Source: Cymodocea nodosa | Lineage: Eukaryota; Streptophyta; Magnoliopsida; Alismatales; Cymodoceaceae | Length of the DNA: 64,000 nucleotides | Assembly: GCA_036874045.1 (NCBI GenBank) | Contig: JAZBRI010000011.1 | Location: 2,046,001-2,110,000, forward strand | Direction: 5' to 3' | Shown here: positions 33,930 to 44,649 of the stretch, in pieces | Position numbering within the stretch: position 1 is the first letter of the stretch | Layout of the letters: the number at the start of each line of letters is the position of its first letter | Position numbers and translations under genes: made by a program | The notes under the pieces: model-generated | What the model saw: only the letters and a program-made list of their open reading frames with translations | What the model was told of the DNA's origin: nothing | The model's database searches: none

Positions 33930-35599
33930 ATTTTATCAACTTACACATATTTTTCTCCCTTTTTAATCACACACGGAATAGTTTTTCTCTTACTATTCTT
34001 AGTACTAGAAATAAAGACATTATTTTTAGCAGTACCATCATGTAATATATAATTTTCAGAAGATGCATCATGTAAACCAATACCATGTTTTTCTACATTT
34101 GATATTTTACTACTAAGTTCATTTGTTATAGTTTGACTATTATTCCATTTACTTAATATAGCCTTTTGATCGCAAACTTTAATCTTTAACACATCAATTT
34201 CTGAATTTAAATCAGTAATAGTCAGTTCCAGTTTTTTAATTTCATAGATCATTTTCTTCTTATCAGCAATAAAATTTTCACAATCAGCATGCAATTTTCT
34301 TTCTATAGTAGTGAACTTTAAAATTTCCTGTGCATGCCTTTGATTTTCTTCTTTAAATTTATTCAACGTAGAGTTCAGAAAATCAATCTTATTTTCAGAT
34401 TCATCTAGCATTTTCCTAGTGTCCTTTCTTTCTATTTTGACTTTCTTATATTTTCTAACTAGTCTATTGTATTCAACAAGTAATCCATCAAAACTATCAA
34501 AATTTGCATTATGGTCAGAGGATACCTCACTGGATTTTGCCATAAAGCATACATTTGCCAAATTTTCTTCTGAATCTGATGTTGATGAGGAGTCATTGTC
34601 TGATGTTGAATCCTTTGTTTCTTCACTTTGTGAAGCTAAAGAGTCATCCCATGTCACTTTAAACGCCCTTCTCTTTCTGAATTTCTTATTCCTGAAATTC
34701 CTCCTTGAATTCTTCTTATCTTTGTTGAGAGGACAATCAGTTTGAAAGTGACTTGGCCTGTTGCACTTGTAGCATATACTTTTGTCTTTCATGAATGACT
34801 TCTTCTCCATATCTCTAGATGTCTTTGTTGACTTGAAGTTCCTACGTTTCTTCAATAGATTTCTAAATTTTCTAGTCAACAATAGTAAATCATCGTTAGA
34901 ATCACTAGTGACTTCTGAGACTTTATCAGCCTCAAAAGCCAGATCCCTTCTAGGATTTTTCTCTTTTGGATCTAAATGTTGTACTTTATAGGCTGTTAGA
35001 TTTCCTATGAGATCATCAAAAGTATATGTATTTAAGTCTTTGGACTCTTCAATAAGTGTTGTCTTTTGAGCCCAAATTTTAGTTAAAGATCTAAAGATCT
35101 TTCTTCCCAAGTCTTTTTCCTCGAATTTCTTACCTAAAGATTTTAATCAATTTACAATCTCAAGAAAATGGGAAAACATGTCTGTGATACATTCATTTTC
35201 GTGCATTTTAAAAAGCTCATATTTATGTACTAACATATAGATCTTAGATTCCTTGACCTGATTAGTACCTTTGTTGGCAACTTCTAATGCATGTCATATC
35301 TCATATGCAGTTTGATATGCAAAAACTTTATTAAATTGATCATGAGATAAAGCACAAAACAAGATGTTTAAACCTTTAGCATTCAGTGTCATTCACTCCT
35401 TTTCATCAAAAGTCCAAATATCATAGGGTGTCGTAACTAACACTATAGGATTGCTAATTATATGCCATAATTTGAAATCAATTGACTGAAAGAATACTTT
35501 TATCTTATATTTCCAGTAGCCATAATTGCTACCTTCGAACATAGGAGGACGATTAGTGGTCTGTCCTTTAGTCATAACTAAGATTTCAGAATTATCCAT
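33930..35599 (-). pseudogene. Family D gag (Sirevirus-like copia)
   Basis: Starts 170 bp from the PBS. The N-terminus 35393-35599 reads RPPMFEGSNYGYWKYKIKVF, the UBN2 capsid start. The capsid continues with stops to 35110, then 33941-35110 is open (389 codons): end of capsid (TYTFDDLIGNLTAYKV), a CCHC zinc knuckle CYKCNRPSHFQTDC, a basic region (RRNFRNKKFRKRR), then an acidic stretch and a long coiled-coil-like tail (KIDFLNSTLNKFKEENQRH). A long coiled-coil after the knuckle is typical of Sirevirus gag. The overlapping frames on the other strand are shadows. Confidence 0.85.
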
Positions 35600-35750
35600 T
35601 TTAAACAGATGATCCGAAGTAAATGACAGGAAAAACTGATTCCTAAATAGAGAAATGAAGGCTTTTCAGATGCTTTAAACAGTTTAAGTGCACTGATACT
35701 AGTTGTAGTAGAGCGTAGTAAATCTAAAAAAAAGATAAGTGAATAACAGA

Positions 35751-35763
35751 AGCTCTGATACCA
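35751..35763 (-). other. Primer-binding site of the minus D element
   Basis: The reverse complement reads TGGTATCAGAGCT, two bases after the LTR end. It is complementary to the 3' end of initiator tRNA-Met. This fixes the orientation and identifies 35766-36695 as the 5' LTR. Confidence 0.85.
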
Positions 35764-35765
35764 GT

Positions 35766-36695
35766 TGTAGGATCGTCTGTATCACAAGAGAGGGGTTGAA
35801 TTGTGTCTTTAGTAATTGAATATTAGCGGATAAAACAAGAGCACAAAACACTCGTAAATGAAATTCTATTCTTTTATTTCAAGACAGAATTTACAATATC
35901 TTTTCAGCTTAATTCTCTTCTTGACAGTTTTGATACAGAAATGTTTGATATACAATTCGAATATAACAATAAAGCTCTTATTGAAAACTAATTTCGAATT
36001 GTATAAAACCTTATCTTTCTTCGTCTTTGCTCAACTTCTGTATCTCTTCTTCTCCAATTGTTGAATTTCCAGACTTCTTACGTTTGTAGCTCCTTTTCTG
36101 AAATTACTTGGAATTTCAAACTTCTTCTAATGTTAGAGAACTTTTCAGAATATGAATATTCAAACTTAACTTTCCAATTAGGGATCCAGATTGAATATTC
36201 AAACTTGATTTTTGAGATTGGGATCATTTGTTGTAATGTAGCTCATACTCTCTATTAGTAGTCGAACTCTATTGTCTTTCACCTTCAACATGTTCATCCA
36301 CTTGATCCACAATCCATAATCCACGTACTAATTTTCTCTTTAATCCAAATTACTTTCTATTTTAATTTCCACTTTCTCCACTAACAATTTGAATTTCCAC
36401 GATCTCCACTTCGTAGATTCACCAAAGCTTTATCTTCCTGGAGTCTTGTAGAATATCTTCTAAGTCTTCGATTTAGTCGAACATTTATCCTTTAACTATC
36501 TGAAACGTTAACTATCCGAAAGTTTAACTATTGCAAATCTAACTCTTCGGAAATTTTTAATTTATCCGACATAAAGATGAAACTTTCTGATAATCTGTTA
36601 ACTATTAAACTTAGAGAAATATACTTAGAGAATATTATGTAGACTTATTTAAATACGTTAATAAAGCATATATCCTCAAAATTAAATACCTAATA
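35766..36695 (-). mobile_element. 5' LTR of the minus-strand D element
   Basis: 930 bp, TGTAGGATCGTCTG...AAATACCTAATA on the + strand. It matches 28797-29865 reversed, with the outer TG now TA. U3 words AACTATCCGAAAG and TAACTATC are present (36493-36520). The element sits in the gag-pol region of a C element; the flank at 36696 is C internal sequence. Confidence 0.85.
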
Positions 36696-37951
36696 GTCTC
36701 GTAGTGTTAGTCCTTAAAACATTAAATCTAATTCCTCTTGGCAGCCATATATGACCTGATCTTCTTTTGATGGCAAACATAGTGGTGCCATCTTTGTATG
36801 ATCGAATCATTCCACCACAATAAGGTACTTCCTGTGGTGTAGCATACCCTAGGCCATATTTACTTCCATTAGGTCGTTAAGATTCTATAATTTTATTTAG
36901 TCCTTTTTGACCTTGAGTGAATTTACATATGGTATTTTTCATATCAGATATTGTAGTTAATAAGTTTTTATTTTCTTTCAATTTACAGTTATCACAACTA
37001 TATTTATCCAAGTTAGATTTTAGATTTCTATTATCAACTACAACTGTTTCTAATTCAACAAAAGAATCTTCTAAGCAATTATTCAACCTTTTAATTTCTT
37101 TCTTAAATTCTCTACATTTAACATAGAGATTATCTACAGTAGATAGAAGGCTATTAATATCTATTTCATCATGCTCATCTTCTGAACTGGAAGAAGAAGT
37201 GGAACATACCTCTTGAGCTGCAAAACACACATTTGTGGCAGTTTCATCTTCAGAATCAAATGAACAACTTGATGAGCTACTGTCATCCCACGTACCTTTG
37301 AGTGCCATCTTCTTTTTTTCCTTCCATCTCTTCTTCTTATCTCCTTGATCCTCTTCTGTCTGAAATGGACAAAAAGTTTGTATGTGTCCTTGCCTTCTAC
37401 ATTTAAAACATGTAGGAACGGTTCTTTTGGAGGAGTTGGTCTTATTCTTTTTCTTCATGAACTTTCTGAAGTTCCTTGCTAGCAACATGACCTCATCATC
37501 ATTTGAGCTTGGAGCTTCTTCTGTTGAAGGAAATGCTATTTCCTTTTTCTTCTCAACTTTCTTTTCAACAACTCCCTCTTACTCTTTCCAGTCCTTCATT
37601 TGAACTTCGTGGGCTAGAAGATTGCCCAATAGTTCTTCAACTGCGTAATTGTTGAGATCCTTAGAATCTTGGATAGATGTGGATTTCTGTTTCCACTCTA
37701 CAGTTAAGCTTCTCAAGATCTTCTGTACTTGTTCACAAGAAGAAAATTCCTTTCCTAGGCCTTTCAGACTATTGATAATTTCAGTAAATCTTGAAAACAT
37801 TTCAGTTATATTTTCATTATCATCCATTTTAAACAATTCTAATTTTCGCAATAGAATGTTGATTTTCGTATCCTTTACTTGGCTTGTACCTTCGTGAGTA
37901 ACTTGAAGGATTTCCCAAGCCTCATGTGCAGACTTACAAGTAGATACTTTG
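36696..37951 (-). pseudogene. Family C gag, middle and C-terminal part
   Basis: Minus strand. 37579-37951 is the capsid middle (SAHEAWEILQVTHEGTSQVK, MFSRFTEIINSLKGLG, VEELLGNLLAHEVQMKD). A stop and shift precede 36877-37488: LLARNFRKFMKKKNK, zinc knuckle CFKCRRQGHIQTFC, basic KKRWKEKKK, an acidic Ser-rich stretch, then a coiled coil. The end near 36720-36870 reads TPQEVPYCGGMI and then copia gag-pol linker. The N-terminus lies on the other side of a solo LTR (39551-39809). A Sirevirus-type gag with one or two frame breaks besides the insertion. Confidence 0.8.
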
Positions 37952-39550
37952 TGTAGGATCGTATGGCTACACAAGAGAGGGGTGAATTGTGTTTTTCAAC
38001 ATTTTCGTTTATAATTGAAACTTCAATAATTAAAAACAAGTCGAGACACTGTTTTCATAAAATCATTTTTATTCAAGATTTCAATTACAATATACAATTC
38101 AATTCTCCTCAGAAATTGTAGATGCAATTATATCTCGATACCCTGTATCATCTAAACAATTTCATAACTACAAATAAAGAAAACTAATTTGCGGAATTTA
38201 AAACATTTCTCCCTGTTTGAGATCTTTCTTCTTTTTTTTCTTTTTCTTCTTCAGTAATTCTTTAGTGATGAATATATAGTCTTTCTCTACTTCACTGAAT
38301 TTACTTTCTCTTGATACTTCAAATCTTTAGTGACATAAATCTTACATTTTTATACTTCACCGAATTTTCTTCCACCTAAGAGCTTTTTCCTAAAGAGATG
38401 TTTTTGATCCCTGAAAAGATTTTCCTTTTGGTGTGCAGGGATAGTTTGATCCCTGAAAAGATTTTTCGTTTGATGTGCAGGGATAGTTTGATCACTGAAA
38501 AGATTTTTCATTTGATGTGCAGGGATAGTTTGATCCATGAGAATCCTATGCCTTTTATATTGTATCTTCATTTCAAGCATATCCTCCACATTTAATCACT
38601 ACCAGTTTTCCACTTCTTCACGTCTTTTCTTTTTCCTTCATCGAAATACCCACGTTTACATTTCAAATTTTGTTTAATCAGTAATCCTAGATCTCTGAAA
38701 AATTTCCTGCAAAATAAACTTTCTCCTCCAAAATATTTCATCAGTGTAATAAGTAGTCGTTACTTTAATGTTAACTAAATGAGTAACACAAGTATATATA
38801 TAACTTAATGAGTTCCTCATGTGCCAATTCACATGACAAGTATTGTAGCTAACTCAATGAACTAAGTTCGTGGTGTTACGCTAACTCAACGAACCATCTC
38901 CGTGGTATTACAATAACTCAACGAACCAATAATAAACAAATGTTTTTATAATAAGAATTTTACCACATGCAAAAATAACAACTTAAGTTTATAACGCTAA
39001 CCTAACGCATTGCCTTAGTGTTCAATATAGTAACTCAACGCGTTTAGTTATGTTAATGAGTTAAACATGTGCACTTCACGTGATACAATATAACATTCGT
39101 AACTTATAATTTCATCACGTGTATAACACTAACTTAACGAGTTCGTCTCTTCTTTTACTCACTAACTTAATGAGTTCTCACGTGACCTATTTTAACCTTT
39201 AAGCCTCTAACTTAACGAGTTCTCATGTGACCTCTATACAAATAACACTCTAACTTAACGAGTTGTCTAAACGTGCACTATACATGATACATAAAATATA
39301 ACTTTAAAATATATCATGCTTTTCAATAAAAACACACGTTAACTTAACGTTTAGTTAAATGAGAAATTAATGCAACGAAACGATTAGTTATTAACTTAGT
39401 ATAATTTCAGATCCAATACATACAAGTATTTATATTAGTAAGCTTTTTCTGTTTTAATTGATGATTTTAATTTCTTTTCATAAGCAATAGTAATTGAGCA
39501 AATATGATTATTTTCATTTAGCACACATCATCAAAACAAAATACTCAACA
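37952..39550 (-). mobile_element. Solo LTR of family A, with target duplication
   Basis: 1599 bp with intact ends (TGTAGGATCG..AATACTCAACA on the + strand). It is flanked by CTTTG at 37947-37951 and 39551-39555, a 5-bp target duplication. It lies inside the C gag; one CTTTG removed, the gag frame meets across it. The leader carries three perfect-length 42-bp repeats (38406-38531). No internal sequence is attached, so it is a recombination product of a full element. Confidence 0.95.
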
Positions 39551-39809
39551 CTTTGTTATATTGTTCAGCAGTTAGTGCACAATATATGGCATTTAGCCCT
39601 CTAACATTCAACTAGATGATTCTCTCATCCTCCTCAGACTAGTTTATAACATCATTGGTTGGAAGTGTAGTTCCAAGATCAATAATCTTCTAGAGTTTTA
39701 CATCAGAACTCCTAAGGAAACACTGCATTCTATTCTTCCAATAATTATAGTTAGAACCATCGAAAAGGGGAGGTCTGTGAATGTTTTGTCCCTTAGCAAA
39801 TTGAGCCAT
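39551..39809 (-). pseudogene. Family C gag, N-terminal part
   Basis: ATG at 39809 in the minus sense, 35 bp after the primer site. It reads a Sirevirus-like start: FAKGQNIHRPPLFDGSNYNY, then KNRMQCFLRSS. A stop occurs near 39620. It continues beyond the solo A LTR into 37951. Start chosen because it is the first ATG after the primer site and matches the UBN2 domain onset. Confidence 0.75.
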
Positions 39810-39842
39810 AAATCCAGATGGTTAAATCTTATAACGGATTAA

Positions 39843-39858
39843 CCAGGCTCTGATACCA
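39843..39858 (-). other. Primer-binding site of the C element
   Basis: Reverse complement TGGTATCAGAGCCTGG, two bases after the LTR end at 39861. It is initiator tRNA-Met type, as in D. Confidence 0.85.
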
Positions 39859-39860
39859 AT

Positions 39861-42036
39861 TGTTAGGATCGATAAGCTCACTAGAGGGGGGGGTGAATGG
39901 TGAAGGTGTGTACTTTTTAATTCTTTTAAGATAGAATTGATTGATTCTACAAAACAGTGAGATGAGATGAATTAAATGTAAGCAAAGCAGTAAGAAGAAA
40001 TTAACACACTGCAATTTTTAGGTGGTTCACCAACTTGGCTAGTCCACCCCCAAGATACACTTGGGCTTCACTAAGTAATCAAGTACTTACAACACTTGCT
40101 TTCAAGTTGAAGCAAGAACCAACACTTAGAGCTTTCTGGTATAAGCTCAATAACCAACCTTTCTTTCAAGCTTTCAGGTTGAAACTCTCAACCAACAATG
40201 AGTTTTTAGGTTGAAACTCACGAACCAACAGCTTTGAATTTTTCTATTAGAGTTTTGGCACATGAATCTTTTTCTGTAGTGAATCTTTAAGAGTATTGTT
40301 CGTGTTTTCCTAGCACTACACTAGAAAAACTTGGATTTGTTACTTCTATTTTTACTTAGTTAATTTATCTTTATGCCTATTCTTTCTTTTAGAAGTAAAC
40401 AAACAACATTTAATACAATTTAGATATTAATTCCAATTTGTACTTTAACTGCAAGTGCACAGTGTCTATTGTATCAGTGTGCAAGTACAGGTCGATCCCA
40501 CAGGGAATTGCTGACGAATTTAAGAAATGTTTCATTGTGAACAATTCAAATTTATATTCAATAAGCATTCTGTTGAGTTACAGTTAACTCAACGGACTAA
40601 GTTCGTTGAGTTATGGCTAACTCAACAGACTATCCTCGTGGACTTAAGTTAACTCCACGAGCTTGTCTCTTCTTTATAATACTGCTATTTACAGAGGAAT
40701 TCGGCCAACCATTGGGCGATTCCACAGATTGTAAATAACATCAATTAAGCTTTTTAATGCTAGTTAACATTGGATTTATCATTAAGCAATACAAACATTT
40801 AGATGATTCAAACAGTAACCATTAAAATCTTTAAGTTGTTTTGTACGAACCAATTTCAGTAAACTGTAAAATTAAAACTAACATTAAACAATTATAAAAC
40901 ATATACAGATAACATTAACCACGATACAACACAAGCAATACAACATACAAACAAAGATAAATTGTTTTTGGTATTTTTGTTTTGATGTGAACATGGAAAT
41001 GGGCGAAAGGTGAAATGTAAAGTAATCTCACTTGATAGTAAATACTTCCGACACTACTTGCAACACGATTACACCACTGAAAATTAAACCACTTACAATT
41101 CTGTCTCCTCTCCCTATAGAATCGCGAGTCTAGAATTGATGATTGGTGTGATACTTCGGAGAATCGCCGATACTGTCTGCAGAAAGCTCGATGCTCCTCC
41201 TCTGTATACATTGGCCGTCCATCGATCACACTTTCTTCTTTTTTTCTTCTTTTCTTTTATATTTCTCCAGTAGTAATTGCTTCTGCTTGAATGATCGGTT
41301 GGATTTCCTTCCTTCAGATCAACGGCGATGAATTCTTTCTCCCTACGCGATTGAATTCCTGCGTGATACGTGCAAACGTGGTTTTTCCTTCCAATTGTTT
41401 GTTCCTGCAACCGCTACAGTGGCATTTTAGAAAATATATAGTCCGTGGAGTTACAGATAACTCAACGGACTTTCTTCGTTGATTTAACTATAAAACACGT
41501 GCAAAAAATAACAACTTAAGTTTATAACGCTAACCTAACGCGTTACCTTAGTGTTCAATATAGCAACTCAACGCGTACAGTTATGCTAACTTAACGAGTT
41601 ATAACTTAAGTAAATCTACCAGATCTCGACATAAAATAACATTTCGGAGAGTTACAGGTATAACTATCCAATGCTTAGATGCATTTTCGGATACTTAAGA
41701 ATTTCACAGCCTGCAATTTACCGACAATTCATAAATGTACTAAATTAACATTAATTCCCCAAAATTAAGCAGATTCTTCAATTAAAGCATATAATAGTGC
41801 AATTATAACATAATGGCTTAATTCTCATATGATAAGCTAAATATTATGCAATTAACCATCATTTAACCGTTAATAATATGCACTTTTTCATTCTAAACAA
41901 GTATACTTGACAGTTGCAGACTTGAGAGTGTATATGGAATTTTGTGTAGCTCACTGTATAATGTATGATCGTTATCTCTATCTGATCTTCTCTTAAACTT
42001 CTCATATTTATACCAAAAGGTATAACGATCATATTT
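39861..42036 (-). mobile_element. 5' LTR of the C element, split by a solo B LTR and truncated
   Basis: 39861-40296 (TGTTAGGATCGATAAGC.., CACTAGAGG then a G run, GGTGGTTCACCAACTTGG) and 41900-42036 (GCAGACTTGAG, GTGTAGCTCACT) align with the continuous C LTR at 47815-49625. The gap is a solo B LTR. The U3 part beyond 42036 is missing and a copia integrase fragment follows directly. Confidence 0.85.
40297..41899 (-). mobile_element. Solo LTR of family B, with target duplication
   Basis: Ends TGTTCGTG and CTAAACA (+ strand). Flanked by AGTAT at 40292-40296 and 41900-41904, a 5-bp duplication. This copy defines the true ends of the B LTR at 1603 bp. The internal leader is shortened relative to 56869-59147. 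A 95-bp segment at 41502-41600 is nearly the same as part of the A LTR at 38969-39061. A perfect 10-bp hairpin lies at 40585-40613. Confidence 0.92.
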
Positions 42037-42430
42037 TAGAGAAGTCATCTACTAAAACAAATACATACCGTTTACCACCAAGACTCATGATTCTTGTTGG
42101 TCCAAATAGATCCATATGTATAAGTTCTAAGACTCTCTTGCTTAAAATATCAGTTTTGGATTTAAAAGAGTTTTTGTGAAGTTTACCTAACTCACATGCA
42201 CCACACATAAAGTCCTTTGAGTATTTAATCTTTGGTAAACCTCTCACTAAATGTTTTCTACACAATTTCATATTATATGTCCGATCCTTCTATGCCACAG
42301 ATATGCATCACTAGTTTTAGCTAGCAAACATGAATTTAAATCAACTACACTAGAAGATAAAGATAAAATACATACATCTAGCATTATTTTGACTATAAGA
42401 TTATTGCAACGTCTATAAAATTATTTTGAC
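42037..42430 (-). pseudogene. Copia GAG-pre-integrase / integrase fragment
   Basis: Minus strand. It reads a WHRRIGH-type zinc-binding start near 42280-42300, then 42029-42271: RKHLVRGLPKIKYSKDFMCG, ACELGKLHKNSF, ELIHMDLFGPTRIMSLGGKR, YVFVLVDDFS. It ends exactly where the C LTR fragment begins. It resembles the D integrase but is a different copy. Both ends are breakpoints: a B element 3' region lies on the right. Confidence 0.75.
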
Positions 42431-43547
42431 TTGTATTTAATTCAACATATAATACTTAATTTTCCAATAAGATTTCTAGAAGAAATTTCAACATACGAAT
42501 CAAAGTACAATCCAATTCAATCTGATTAAGACAAGTAGAATAAAGAATTGTATCTCCATTAAACAACTTCAAAAATTCTATAGCATCTTATATAGCCTTC
42601 AAAAATTTTTCATTAAGCATTCTGATTTCATTTTAAAATCGTGAAATTGTTAAACTCATGAAATTCAGAAAAAACATAAGATACTATATCTAGATTTGCA
42701 TAAATAGTAAATTCTATAGCATCTTATATAGCCTTCTAAATATAACATTCAAGTAGTTACAAATTATAAAAATTTTACAGTCTCAATTATCGAATAGTTA
42801 CAGCATGTTCCTAAAAATTTTCAATTTCCACAAAACTTTGCAGTACCATTTTAATTCCTTTAATTAACAAACTTACATGGCTGTTACTTAAATTACCTCC
42901 CCCCCATACCTACATTTTGCATTGTCCTCAATGTAAAGATTTGACAATAAATACAATAATTGTAGCAAGCATGAATACAGTTTCTTTGATTTAAAATTCA
43001 GGATAAGTAAGTAGTTACATACCTTGTTTCGTTTGTATCTTCTTCTGCATATTTCGATTTTTGATTCTGAAAAACTTTTCATTCATAGATAAAAGTAGAA
43101 TATAAAACAAAATAACATTTAACAGATATTGATAAATAAGTGTCTTGTGTGGAACCCAGGCTCCTATGCCTTTAGTGGCTCACAAGCAAGCTAGTTGGTT
43201 TCCTAGAACAGATACCAACAAACTGGATTGATATTTTGTTTTTTTTTCGTTTATAAAATAAAATGAAAATTATATTTTTTTCTCTCTTTTTTTTCTCTAA
43301 AAATAAATGCAGAATACACACAACATTAAACACACAAAATCACAGCTTAAGAATATGATTGAAAAGTAGAAACAAATGGAATAAACGTGTCAGTCTAAGC
43401 AAACTTTTTAGGCATAGTTCTTCTTGCTATTAATTCTGTTTTAATGCAGTTCTTGTTCCTTCTCAATTTGTAAACGTGTAATATATTATAAATTCCAAAT
43501 ACAAGTGTATTACCATTAATGATATGAAATGCAGAAAAGGATCCTTT
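42431..43547 (-). mobile_element. B element 3' non-coding region with polypurine-like tract
   Basis: 42455-42580 matches 14560-14690, the 3' internal part of another B element. The complement of 42894-42910 reads GGTATGGGGGGGAGGT, preceded by TTGAGGACAATGC, which is the usual end of Athila-type elements. Because the homologous block lies beyond this tract, the tract may be internal or belong to a second nested element. A splice-donor-like CAAG/GTATGT is at 43017-43026. 43200-43500 is T-rich with nothing recognised. The 3' LTR itself is missing. Confidence 0.55.
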
Positions 43548-44483
43548 TCAGTTCCAAGGTAATGTAGCAGTTTCTATTTCTACATCTATTTCAATATACT
43601 CCTCTTCCCACTTCCATTCATTTATGTCTTTCATAATCCATATTTGAAATTTCATCAGTTCATCCCACCATCTTATCAGACATAAAGTAGGATCATCATC
43701 TTCATTATACCACATTCCTATTTGAATTTTATTAAATTTTGCAGATGGTGGTTTAGCTATTTCTCTCAGTATAGGTAAAATTTCTATATATTCATCATAA
43801 CTATCTATGCTCACTATGTATAAATCAGATCTAAATGCTATTAATATATCTGTGACTAGATATACATATCCATCAAGTATGACATGTGTTTGGTTAATTA
43901 ATGATTTCTGTCCTAGATATATCATAATATTTTCATTCCAAGATCTATTAAGAAAATTATACACACTTAAGCGTAAATCTTCACCCCAATTTCATGTAGG
44001 TCTCCAATAATATAATTTTTCAGGAATTGTAGAATTTTTATCAGAAAATATTAAAGCCGATCCGCAATTTATAGTTGGTACTTAATATCTATTAGGTCTT
44101 CCTATATTCCATTCTTCTCTTGTTATAGGATTTCTTAACAAAATATCAGGTAATAAACTTGCATACCTTGGTCTCGTCCTGTATATGATTAATCTTTCAT
44201 CTATCCCCATAATATAATCTATTCCTTCTAATGTATTGGGTGGAATTCCAGTAGTTTCTTCCATAGCCAAATATTCATGGTTAATTGAACTACGATTAAA
44301 TGACCTCCATATGAATCCATCTCTAATCTTAGTCATTTTTGTAGCTTGTAGTCTCTGGAAATATTTTTCTTCAATATAGTCTTTAATTTCTTTTGATACA
44401 AAACACAGCCTACACAGATCTTTAGCTGATAAATTACTCAGTACTTCCCTTAGTGCATCCAACGGTAATTGCATCAATTCCAT
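43548..44483 (-). pseudogene. F-box protein-like ORF with two in-frame stops, inside the B element
   Basis: One minus-strand frame of about 312 codons. Residues 3-45 are an F-box: LPLDALREVLSNLSAKDLCR, then LCFVSKEIKDYIEEKYFQR. The rest resembles F-box-associated beta domains: IDERLIIYRTRPRY, RNPITREEWNIGRP, LYIVSIDSYDEYIEI, LIRWWDELMKFQIWIM. Stops at about 44082-44084 (TAA) and 43985-43987 (TGA) interrupt it, but the frame is otherwise kept, so the decay is recent. F-box proteins recruit substrates to SCF ubiquitin ligases via SKP1; whether this one ever did is unknown. A splice-acceptor-like TTTGTGTTATACAG precedes the ATG (AG at 44493-44494). It lies downstream of a gag domain and upstream of a polypurine tract, on the same strand. 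Confidence 0.75.
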
Positions 44484-44649
44484 TTGTCGATTCTGTATAA
44501 CACAAATAAAAATTTAGCAAAGACAAAAATTAACATAACTACTACACACCCTCATGGAGTTAAGGCATAACTCAATGGACTAAGTTCATTGAGTTAAGGA
44601 CTAACTCTATGATACTATTAACTATAAATAAAAACATATATATATACAG

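Noticed and set aside
38406-38531. CRISPR-like array
   Set aside because: Three directly abutting 42-bp repeats without spacers, in an LTR of a plant element.
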